From: Methanobacterium petrolearium
Lineage (GTDB): Archaea; Methanobacteriota; Methanobacteria; Methanobacteriales; Methanobacteriaceae
Length of the DNA stretch: 64,000 nucleotides
Reading direction: 5' to 3'
Assembly (NCBI RefSeq): GCF_017873625.1
Contig: NZ_JAGGKL010000013.1
Span: 7,964 to 71,963 of the forward strand
Positions 17,368-24,507 of the stretch are shown here, piece by piece (position 1 is the first letter of the stretch; each line of letters begins with the position of its first letter). Made by a program: the position numbers and the translations under genes. The notes under the pieces are model-generated. The model did not search any database and was not told the DNA's origin. It saw only the letters and a list, made by a program, of their open reading frames with translations.

Positions 17368-17874
17368 TTACATTGCTCCATGAGGATGGGAGTGGGAGTG
17401 CTGTTTTTTCAGGACTATGGTGCTGTCTGCTGAGTTTTTTAAAGCTATGCTGAAACCTGGTTCGGCGCCAATGACTATTGTTTCTTTGCCATTTTCTTTG
17501 GCGATGTTGACCAGGGGTAAAAAGTCAGTGTTACGGGTCATCAATGCAACAACATCAATATTGGGATTACGGATGGCTTCGAAGGCTTCAACTGCCATTT
17601 GAACGTCAATATCGCCTGCCACGATGATGGGGGACATTCCCTGATTTACTATGGCTTCAATAAGTTTATCTGAGGCGTACTGATTTAGGAAAACTTTCCC
17701 AACCTTTATGTTTCCATACTCTTTTAATATTTCCTTTATCACGTCTAGATCAAAGCCAAATTCCTTACGTAACATGTTAGGGCCATCGATCAAGATGGCT
17801 ACGCTTTTAGCGTTGGGTTCTCCCATTTTAGGGATGTATTCTTTAAGCGAACTTAATTTTTCAAGATTGCGCAT
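17368..17874 (-). CDS. NYN/PIN-like domain protein (LabA/TIGR00288 type)
   Basis: 168 residues. After a 20-residue lead comes a NYN domain: SVAILIDGPNMLRKEFGFDL (about 24-44, with the catalytic-type Asp), KVFLNQYAS, IIVAGDIDVQMAVEAFEAI (Asp pair) and VVALMTRNTDFLPLVNIAKE, ending IVIGAEPGFSIALKNSAD. These are the acidic residues of PIN-fold nucleases; archaeal members of this family are uncharacterised. The His-rich C-terminus (QHSHSHPHG) is unusual and could bind metal. GGAGG lies 6-10 bases before the ATG. Promoter element D is about 250 bases upstream on the same strand. Confidence 0.82.
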   Translation of the reverse strand: MRNLEKLSSLKEYIPKMGEPNAKSVAILIDGPNMLRKEFGFDLDVIKEILKEYGNIKVGKVFLNQYASDKLIEAIVNQGMSPIIVAGDIDVQMAVEAFEAIRNPNIDVVALMTRNTDFLPLVNIAKENGKETIVIGAEPGFSIALKNSADSTIVLKKQHSHSHPHGAM

Positions 17875-18261
17875 TTTTCCTCCTGGTTCTATTCAAGATA
17901 AACACGAGCCAGGTGTTTTTAACAATATTTTTAACGTTATTAACATTTATTCTTAATAGGGTTCTTAACATTACTCTTAAATGTTTGCATGTTCCTGTAG
18001 CCCATATAATCATTGGAATTCACTTAGATAGAAGGGTCATCAAGATTCTTTATTTTTGGTGATTCCTTTTGGAAGTAGGTAAGAACTATTCTATCTTTAT
18101 TTAATCTAAATAATAAATAGCTATGCCCAAATTACACCCAGATATACCCATATCTTTACAACTTCAGATGTTTTATATGATAATGGTAAGTTATCTTTAT
18201 TTTTTTAAACAACTAACGATAAAATTAGTAAATGAAAAAATAGAAGTTATAATTATTTTTT
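17875..18261. promoter_or_regulatory. Leader region of the NYN gene
   Basis: It holds promoter element D (18123-18150) and a T/A-rich stretch of nearly 250 bases to the NYN start, with no supported ORF inside. A long untranslated leader or an unrecognised small transcript would explain this arrangement. Confidence 0.35.
18123..18150 (-). promoter_or_regulatory. Shared promoter element, copy D
   Basis: Minus strand: TATCTGGGTGTAA, one base, TTGG, then TATTTATTATTTAG as TATA box. The spacing and order match copies A-C near 11-12 kb. The nearest downstream gene is the NYN-domain gene. Confidence 0.5.
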
Positions 18262-18720
18262 TCAGATTTTAATAACTGGAAACTGTACTTCTGTTAAAAG
18301 TTCGTTTTCAGGAACTTCCAGGGGACTGTTAAGGTATACTTCTGTTACAGGCCCTACAATATCGTAACCATTTTTAACAGCGTAATCCACCACTCCATGT
18401 ATAACCGGGCCCACTTCGGTGTATGGTCCTTTGTGCATTGCTGCGAGGACGGTGTGTTCAGGTATTTCTTTAATTCCCACTTTACCTTCAGGGGTTGCGT
18501 CTCCAAGAAATGCAAAGCCGATTTCATATTGAAGATGTTCTTCTGCAGTGTCTTCAGGGCTGTTGAAGTAAGTTCCATAAACCCGTCCAGTCATCTGGAG
18601 GCCTTTGTTTGAAACCCACTCTCCTACTTCTTGCATTAGTTCGGGAATTTTATCATAACTTCCCATATAAGGAATATAAGCAACTTTAGCTTCTTCGATC
18701 CTTTTTTCTGTTACTTCCAT
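18262..18720 (-). CDS. GyrI-like effector-binding domain protein
   Basis: 152 residues forming a stand-alone GyrI-like (AraC effector-binding) domain: VAYIPYMGSYDKIPELMQE, RVYGTYFNSPEDT, EHTVLAAMHKGPYTEVGPVI and VTEVYLNSPLEVPENELLTE with the conserved Glu residues near the C-terminus. The domain binds small hydrophobic or cationic ligands; no DNA-binding domain is attached. About 40% of residues appear shared with the next gene upstream, so it is a tandem paralog, separated by 156 bases. Confidence 0.82.
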   Translation of the reverse strand: MEVTEKRIEEAKVAYIPYMGSYDKIPELMQEVGEWVSNKGLQMTGRVYGTYFNSPEDTAEEHLQYEIGFAFLGDATPEGKVGIKEIPEHTVLAAMHKGPYTEVGPVIHGVVDYAVKNGYDIVGPVTEVYLNSPLEVPENELLTEVQFPVIKI

Positions 18721-18876
18721 GTTTACACCATGATTATAACTAGATACTCCAACTGTTAATTATTTTGTTATTAGGGAATGAATCTATGTTATCTGATTTT
18801 GATGTTGGAATACATTACATTGCTTTAATCGGCTAACAAGTCTCTTAACGACTTAAAGAATTGGAAAGTCCTTAAA

Positions 18877-19335
18877 TTATTTTTTAACCACAGGGAATTG
18901 CACTTCAGTTAGAAGTTCACTCTCCGGTACCTCATCAGGACTGTTAAGATAACTTTCCAGGATGGGGCCTGCTATTTCGTAGCCTTCTTTTGCAGCGTAT
19001 TGGATGAGATCCATATAAACTGATGCAGCATCACCATAGGGTCCTTTGAACACAGTCGACACAGCTTTATGTTGAGGTACAATCTTTATTTCTATATCCT
19101 CTTCAGCTTCCAATTCTCCAATAAAAGCGGCTCCAACTTCCCATTCAAGTTCGTCTTCAGACACTTCCATAGGACTATTATAATACGCCCCATAGACGGG
19201 CATCTGAATTTCCACATTCTTAACCATTAACCATCCCACTACTTTGCCTAAAGTTTCTGGAATCTGCTCGTAACTGCCTTTCATTGGGATGAAGGCTACC
19301 TGGTATTGGAGAATCTTTTTTATTTCGATTTTCAT
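18877..19335 (-). CDS. GyrI-like effector-binding domain protein, paralog
   Basis: 152 residues, the same length as its neighbour. Motifs: VAFIPMKGSYEQIPETLGK, PVYGAYYNSPMEVSEDE, VSTVFKGPYGDAASVYMD and ILESYLNSPDEVPESELLTE. It is a stand-alone ligand-binding fold, cytoplasmic, of unknown ligand. Its promoter appears to be the TATA-like AATAATATAATATT near 19388-19400. Each gene seems to have its own promoter, as the gap to the second paralog is too long for simple coupling. Confidence 0.82.
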   Translation of the reverse strand: MKIEIKKILQYQVAFIPMKGSYEQIPETLGKVVGWLMVKNVEIQMPVYGAYYNSPMEVSEDELEWEVGAAFIGELEAEEDIEIKIVPQHKAVSTVFKGPYGDAASVYMDLIQYAAKEGYEIAGPILESYLNSPDEVPESELLTEVQFPVVKK

Positions 19336-19520
19336 ACTACCACTTCGAAAGTCATCTTTTTTCTATTTAATATTAGAGGGTGGGCTAATATTATATTATT
19401 CCTAGAGCATGTGCAAAGTAATAGGCAAATTTTACACCTATTCTAAACTTCATCTTTGTGGACTCAATAAGAGCTTCCAAACCAATGATTTTTATAACTT
19501 TAAAAAAGAAACATCAAATT

Positions 19521-20156
19521 ATGTCTGATCAATCTAATTCCATTAATTTATGGATGACCACCAGCCGTATTGAAACCCTTGTGGATGGTATATTTGCCAT
19601 CGCTATGACCTTACTGGTTTTAAGCATAGGGGTTCCCACAATAACTGGTAATTTAAATGAAACCGCTTTTCAACACGAGTTATTGGCATTATGGTCTAAT
19701 ATATTATGTTATGCTCTTTCATTTTGGATATTATCAGGTTTTTGGCGGAACAACCATCAGCAGTTTCAGTTTATCAAACGTTCCAACCCTACTTTAATTA
19801 CTATAAATGTTGTGTGGTTACTGTTTATAGCTTTAATGCCATTTTCCACAGAGATAATCGCTGAGTATGGTGGTACTTATTTTACAGCAAATGTAATTTT
19901 CCAGTTGAACCTTTTCTTGGCGGGGTTCCTCTATATCATAAACTGGCAATACGCCACTCGAAACGGATTATTGGATGAAGATATTAGCGAAAGAACAATC
20001 AAAATGCTGAATATTTCCAGTGTGATTTTACCAACATTATCCTTGATAGCCCTGGTCCTGTCTTACTATGTTTTGGCTTGGAGCAGTTTGGTATATTTAA
20101 TACATCCTTTTTTAAAGAAAATGCTGCAAAATAAATTTTTGGATAATTCAAGTTAA
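19521..20156 (+). CDS. TMEM175/DUF1211-family potassium channel-like protein
   Basis: 211 residues from the ATG at 19521 (MSDQSNSINL); an earlier ATG at 19458 precedes the TATA-like TTTTTATAAC (about 19487-19496) and is rejected. Six membrane helices. The signature RIETLVDGIFAIAMTLLVLS is the R-x3-(F/L)-(S/V)-D pore motif of TMEM175 helix 1. Archaeal members have one six-helix unit per chain and form tetrameric K+ channels. The TATA box 25-30 bases before the start suggests a nearly leaderless mRNA. Confidence 0.83.
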   Translation: MSDQSNSINLWMTTSRIETLVDGIFAIAMTLLVLSIGVPTITGNLNETAFQHELLALWSNILCYALSFWILSGFWRNNHQQFQFIKRSNPTLITINVVWLLFIALMPFSTEIIAEYGGTYFTANVIFQLNLFLAGFLYIINWQYATRNGLLDEDISERTIKMLNISSVILPTLSLIALVLSYYVLAWSSLVYLIHPFLKKMLQNKFLDNSS

Positions 20157-20161
20157 AATTT

Positions 20162-20193
20162 GATGAAAATCCTCATTTAAAAGAATTTTCATC
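20162..20193. terminator. Bidirectional hairpin between convergent genes
   Basis: GATGAAAAT (20162-20170) pairs with ATTTTCATC (20185-20193), with a 14-base loop, followed by TTTTT. It lies exactly between the convergent stops at 20156 and 20217. Confidence 0.5.
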
Positions 20194-20216
20194 GGACATT
20201 TTTAACAAGAGGGGTC

Positions 20217-20924
20217 TCACAATTTAGAACAGATGTATTCAACAAAGTTACTGGATTTAATTTTTTTAGAATCAATTAAAAATCCTGTTTTTTCAAGCAA
20301 TCCTTCCATGATCCAGTCATAGGTGCTGAATTCATCCTTAATATGAATTTCAGTTTCATGAGCCATGGAATCCCCTGCAACATCCTGCATATCCTTTATC
20401 ATCTTTTCAATAGATTTTTGGTGATCTTGGATATTGAAGGTAAAAATGATATCAAAAAGATAGAGTTTTTCACCTGGTTTTAAAATTTCTGCCATTTTTA
20501 AAAGGGCTACTGATTTCCAAAAGTCAGGTAGATGATGGAGTGCAACCATAGAAACGATTTTGTTCACTTTATCTTGCCAATTATGATTGTAAGTTAAAAA
20601 ACCCGCAGAATAAGTTTCAATATTGTTGATATTTAGTTTTTTGGCCTTATTCTCGAGAACATCCAACATTTCTCTTGAAATGTCCACACATATCACTTTA
20701 TCACAATATTTTGCCAGGTTTAAGGCAACACCACCAGTTCCACAACCAAAATCCATAACTGTATCTTCAGGTGTGATTTCCATGACTTGAACAATATGTT
20801 CGGATTCCTCCTTGAAATTTCTGAATTTTTGATGTTCAGCATCGTATTTTTGGGCTATTTTAGGATTTAAATAGTCTACTCCTGGAGTTTTTTCTTCATA
20901 ATACCAGTTTGGATTGGTTTTCAT
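20217..20924 (-). CDS. Class I SAM-dependent methyltransferase
   Basis: 235 residues, Rossmann-fold. Motif I is VMDFGCGTGGVALNLAKY (about 55-72), the acidic end of strand 2 is VICVDISREML, and a SMVALHHLPD segment stands for motif IV. The N-terminal lead NWYYEEKTPGVDYLNP resembles small-molecule methyltransferases of the UbiE type. The substrate is unknown. It is monocistronic; the preceding 140 bases are shared with the divergent methyltransferase gene at 21065. Confidence 0.85.
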   Translation of the reverse strand: MKTNPNWYYEEKTPGVDYLNPKIAQKYDAEHQKFRNFKEESEHIVQVMEITPEDTVMDFGCGTGGVALNLAKYCDKVICVDISREMLDVLENKAKKLNINNIETYSAGFLTYNHNWQDKVNKIVSMVALHHLPDFWKSVALLKMAEILKPGEKLYLFDIIFTFNIQDHQKSIEKMIKDMQDVAGDSMAHETEIHIKDEFSTYDWIMEGLLEKTGFLIDSKKIKSSNFVEYICSKL

Positions 20925-21064
20925 GTTTAATTTTCCTTTTTTTGGGTGGCTATGTGTTGCTTTGATTAGTTATTAATAACAAATAGTATTATATAAGATC
21001 TCGCAATGACCTTGTATAAATTTTATCCTTAAGATTTCTATCCTAAAGCCTGGAAAGATTCTGT

Positions 21065-21814
21065 ATGTACGATTATTTCGGAATACAAGCCCAAATTGGT
21101 ATAACTAAACATATGGGTGGCCTGGAAGCCACCCAAAAACTTTTGAAATGGTGTGAAATTGATAATTCAGATCATGTTCTGGTTATCGGCTCAGGGAATG
21201 GAGTATCAGCAATTAAAATTCATGAAATGACTGGTTGCAATGTTTTGGGGATAGATTTATCTGAAGACATGGTTTTAATGGCTCAAAAAAAACTTAAGTC
21301 CTCTGAAACGGGAGTAAAATTCGTTGTGGGAAATGCAGAGAATCTAGAATTTTCTGATAATAGTTTTGATGTGGTTATATCTGAGTCTGTAACGGGGTTT
21401 ACCGATAAAACAAAGTCTATTCCAGAGTATCATCGGGTACTTAAACGTGGAGGTTTTTTGGGTTTGAATGAAGTGACCTGGATTTCAAATCCATCTCGTG
21501 AAGTTGTGGAATATTGTCGGAGAGTAATGGGTCTTGTGGCTGAAACAAAAGGTGTATGGTTGTCTCTTCTCAGGGAAACTGGTTTTAAAGATATAAATAG
21601 TTTGGTAAATCGAATGAGTCAGTGGAAACAAATGAAGGGAGATTTCCAACTGCAGAGTATGGATTTTTTTAAGATTTGGGGTAGGTTCTTCAATTTGTAC
21701 TTGCATGAAACAGAATACAGGAAATCAGCCAACCGTCTTGCTTGGGAAGCTCTTCATATTCCTAGAGGATTCAGCCGTTATTATGGATATGGGCTTTATG
21801 TGGGGAAAAAATGA
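21065..21814 (+). CDS. Class I SAM-dependent methyltransferase
   Basis: 249 residues. Motif I is VLVIGSGNGVSAIKIHEMTG (about 40-59), then VLGIDLSEDMV, FVVGNAENLEFSDNSFDVVI and the post-motif EYHRVLKRGGFLGLNE. It resembles the UbiE/COQ5-like or sterol-type methyltransferases. Substrate unknown. No obvious ribosome binding site; the preceding region has a TATA-like AGTATTATATAAG around 20984-20996 on the plus strand. Confidence 0.83.
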   Translation: MYDYFGIQAQIGITKHMGGLEATQKLLKWCEIDNSDHVLVIGSGNGVSAIKIHEMTGCNVLGIDLSEDMVLMAQKKLKSSETGVKFVVGNAENLEFSDNSFDVVISESVTGFTDKTKSIPEYHRVLKRGGFLGLNEVTWISNPSREVVEYCRRVMGLVAETKGVWLSLLRETGFKDINSLVNRMSQWKQMKGDFQLQSMDFFKIWGRFFNLYLHETEYRKSANRLAWEALHIPRGFSRYYGYGLYVGKK

Positions 21815-21851
21815 ATTTAAGTCGAGGATGGAATTAAAGCATCCTGATTTA

Positions 21852-22358
21852 TTAATGATTATTTCTGTAGTAAAATACTGAAAACCGACTGATTATAGAA
21901 ATCAGGCACATGATGACCAGTACAATTAATAAAATTTTTCTTATGAGTGATTCTGGGAATAAAAGTGAAATAAAAACCATTATCATAAGATATCCCCCTA
22001 AATATTTGCCAATGGGATCATAAACTGGTTTCTTAAGGCCAGATGTGCCAACAAAAAGCAAGAACATGGCGATGATCAACAATAGAATCAATGGATCATA
22101 CCATCCTAGAATAATAAATGCCAAAAAACAAGCCAGGATGAGGATAAAATCCGCAGCTACATCCAAATATGCACCCATATCTGAAGTTACATTCAGTTTT
22201 CTAGCAACGTGACCATCAAAAGCATCGGTAATTAATGATAAAACAAGCAGAAATACTGAAGCTACGAATAAATCGTTCAAAAATGTGTAAAAAAAGATGG
22301 GGGCTGCTATAAACCGGACAGATGTTAGTGTATTCGGGATTTGAGATTGGTATGATAT
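21852..22358 (-). CDS. CDP-alcohol phosphatidyltransferase, start codon apparently ATA
   Basis: 168 residues if started at ATA (22356-22358); 142 from the TTG at 22280. The family motif D-x2-D-G-x2-A-R-x8-G-x3-D-x3-D is complete in LITDAFDGHVARKLNVTSDM followed by GAYLDVAAD, so the active site is intact. The extended part (QIPNTLTSVRFIAAPIFFYT) is exactly the conserved N-terminus and first helix of this family, hence must be coding. A strong GGAGAGG (about 22369-22375) precedes the ATA. The enzyme transfers a phospho-alcohol from a CDP-activated lipid or head group in archaeal phospholipid synthesis. Five to six membrane helices. Either a near-cognate start is used or the start is mutated. 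Confidence 0.8.
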   Translation of the reverse strand: MSYQSQIPNTLTSVRFIAAPIFFYTFLNDLFVASVFLLVLSLITDAFDGHVARKLNVTSDMGAYLDVAADFILILACFLAFIILGWYDPLILLLIIAMFLLFVGTSGLKKPVYDPIGKYLGGYLMIMVFISLLFPESLIRKILLIVLVIMCLISIISRFSVFYYRNNH

Positions 22359-22406
22359 TTTTAACCCCCCTCTCCAAAAGTTTCAGAACACCTTTTACTC
22401 CTTGAT

Positions 22407-22952
22407 TTATTCATTTTTTAACAGAACTACCAGACCACGTGCCCAGGATCTTATATCATCCCAATCCCGGTAATCATGACGTTTATTGGGATCTAATCCA
22501 TTTTTTTCCATTTCTTTTTTCACAAAACGCATGCTGAAATTGTACATTAGCCCGTGTTTGGCTTCAGGGTCATAAACACTGCCAAAAAGCCCGGTGGCTA
22601 CTGGTGGATTTATCAAGTTTTTTTGTGCCACTTCATCCAGATACTTTTTTTGTCCTTCGGGTCGGGTTTTTTCTTCATTTGCTGAGCCACATGAAACAAA
22701 AATGGCCACTTTCATATTGGCTAAAGATTCTTTATTTTTCTGAAGAAATTTAACCGATTTTTTAGTCCATTTCCCCATTTTTATCCCACTTCCCACCACT
22801 ACCAAGTCATAAAGAGATACATCACAATCATTAACCCTTTTATCTTCTATTAAATCCACTTTGATTCCTTCTTCTCTTATAACATTAGCTATCTCTTCAG
22901 CTATTTCAGCAGCAGTGCCATATCTGGTTCCGTAAACAATTAACGTTTTCAT
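22407..22952 (-). CDS. Flavodoxin-domain protein (HemG/flavodoxin_5-like)
   Basis: 181 residues from the ATG at 22952 (KTLIVYGTRYGTAAEIAE), preferred over the ATG three codons upstream, which overlaps the likely GAGG site. The FMN phosphate loop is YGTRYGTA; VVVGSGIKMGKWTKKSV and FVSCGSANEEKTRPEGQKK form the ring-binding loops. The C-terminal YRDWDDIRSWA is typical for menaquinone-type HemG and related flavodoxins. A role in electron transfer or oxidative stress is likely. It is the last gene of an operon with the MarR regulator and a membrane protein. Confidence 0.85.
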   Translation of the reverse strand: MKTLIVYGTRYGTAAEIAEEIANVIREEGIKVDLIEDKRVNDCDVSLYDLVVVGSGIKMGKWTKKSVKFLQKNKESLANMKVAIFVSCGSANEEKTRPEGQKKYLDEVAQKNLINPPVATGLFGSVYDPEAKHGLMYNFSMRFVKKEMEKNGLDPNKRHDYRDWDDIRSWARGLVVLLKNE

Positions 22953-22963
22953 AGTACCCATCC

Positions 22964-23458
22964 TCAGTTTTTTGCTTCATTATATAATTCACTGGATATC
23001 TTCTCCAGTTTACCCATTATTTCAAACAATTTTTTTATTTCATCATCTTCCAGTCCCCTGAATAAGGAGGTTATGGATTTAACATCCTGCGAAGTTCGCT
23101 TATCCCAGTATTTGAAACATTCTTCCGTGACTTTTAAACGTAAAATACGTTTATTCTCAGAATCTTTTTCAATCTTCAAAAATCCTCTGGTTTCCAAACG
23201 GGTAGCCAGTTGTTTCACGTTTTGGTGGGTGGTGCTCATGGCATCAGCCATTTCCTGCATGGATGGGGGGTTTTGGAAAGCGTTGGCCATGACAATCATC
23301 ATTAACCATTGTTTGGTGGTTATCTGATCATCAGCAAGGTTTCGGCCAATAATATAACCCCATCTCTGCTGCACCAGGAATAAAACCACTAAGAGATATC
23401 TTTCCATATCCAGTCTTTCTGCATTAAATTCTGCCTTAATGGTGTGGGAATCTTTCAT
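22964..23458 (-). CDS. MarR-family transcriptional regulator
   Basis: 164 residues. The winged helix spans about 45-125 with ITTKQWLMMIVMANAFQNPP, SMQEMADAMSTTHQNVKQLA (recognition helix) and the wing KDSENKRILRLKVTEEC. The stop of the upstream membrane protein gene overlaps its ATG (TAATG), and the flavodoxin gene follows after a few bases, so the three are one operon. The double palindrome at 24348-24385 is the likely binding site, giving autorepression. The effector is unknown; oxidative or aromatic compounds are usual for the family. Confidence 0.9.
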   Translation of the reverse strand: MKDSHTIKAEFNAERLDMERYLLVVLFLVQQRWGYIIGRNLADDQITTKQWLMMIVMANAFQNPPSMQEMADAMSTTHQNVKQLATRLETRGFLKIEKDSENKRILRLKVTEECFKYWDKRTSQDVKSITSLFRGLEDDEIKKLFEIMGKLEKISSELYNEAKN

Positions 23459-24318
23459 TATTCTACCCTAATCATTGTTCTGTTATCACCTTTATTGAAT
23501 TTGATGTATTTATTTCCATCCATGGAGCCATTTATCCTGCTGTAGAAGGTTGCTGTAATTATTATTCCAAGCACAGTTACAACTATAAAGAACACAGCCT
23601 GCCCTACTTCAATATTCACACCACTTTGTGTCATGAAATAGATCATGGAAAGTATTGCAGTTCCCAGTAAAGATACTTTCATCAGGAGAATGGATGCCAG
23701 TGCATATCCCCACGTTTTACCTTTAAAAAGAAGTATTCCGGTAATCACTACCGCAGGAACAACAACCCCTAAATCTAAAGCTTGAATTACCAATGTAGTG
23801 TACGTTTCAAGTGTGGACGGTGGAACACCCGTTGATAATGAGTTAATAATCATTTTAAGCCACATACCTGCCAACATTGACCCGATAATTACCATGAATA
23901 CTGCAGCAACTTTGTTGATTCGTCCGGGAGTGAAACTTTTCTTGACATTTTTAATATCGAGGGTTATTAGTTCTCCCAGCAACGAATACAGTGATATGGA
24001 AAATATGGCCACATAGGCTAGGAATAGTTGATTATATGACGTAAGGAAGGCCATTGATGCATAAGAATACAGGAAGTAAAATATGGTTCCCATCCAGATC
24101 AATCGTCCTCTCAGTGAATCTTTCCTGATTAAATATAATGTTCCCAGCAATAAGGGGATGCAAATTACCAGTGTAACCAGATCCTGGCCCATCATTTGGG
24201 CTGCACCAGAGATGGTGTCATGCTGGTAAAGTCCTTTCCAGAATAATCCTGCTAAAGTTGCAATTAATGCAAGAATAGCGATAGCAATTGAGTTTGTATA
24301 TATTATTTTTTTTTCCAT
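23458..24318 (-). CDS. Multi-spanning membrane protein of unknown function
   Basis: 286 residues with about eight hydrophobic helices (for example IAIAILALIATLAGLFW near the N-terminus and VFFIVVTVLGIIITATFY near the C-terminus) and few charged residues between them. I do not recognise the family; a loop with YTTLVIQALDLGVVVPAVV is notable, and the overall look is that of small conserved archaeal/bacterial membrane proteins without transport motifs. It is the first gene of the MarR-controlled operon, so it is probably the main target of regulation, perhaps with the flavodoxin as redox partner. Confidence 0.75.
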   Translation of the reverse strand: MEKKIIYTNSIAIAILALIATLAGLFWKGLYQHDTISGAAQMMGQDLVTLVICIPLLLGTLYLIRKDSLRGRLIWMGTIFYFLYSYASMAFLTSYNQLFLAYVAIFSISLYSLLGELITLDIKNVKKSFTPGRINKVAAVFMVIIGSMLAGMWLKMIINSLSTGVPPSTLETYTTLVIQALDLGVVVPAVVITGILLFKGKTWGYALASILLMKVSLLGTAILSMIYFMTQSGVNIEVGQAVFFIVVTVLGIIITATFYSRINGSMDGNKYIKFNKGDNRTMIRVE

Positions 24319-24347
24319 TTCTTTTCAACTCCCATATAAAATTTTAA

Positions 24348-24385
<38 letters not shown>

Positions 24386-24507
24386 AAATGTAGGAACTAC
24401 TATATAAAGTTTGTGTCTCCGCGTTTAGAAAAATCTTAAAATTGTTTAAATCAAAAGCCACATAACAATAATTATTGATTTTAACGGGATTTTGGGGGTA
24501 GACTGGA

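Noticed and set aside
19405..19450. Fifth copy of the shared promoter element (GGTGTAAAATTTG on the minus strand)
   Set aside because: Only half of the core matches, GATCTGG is absent and the TATA-like sequence is at a different distance.
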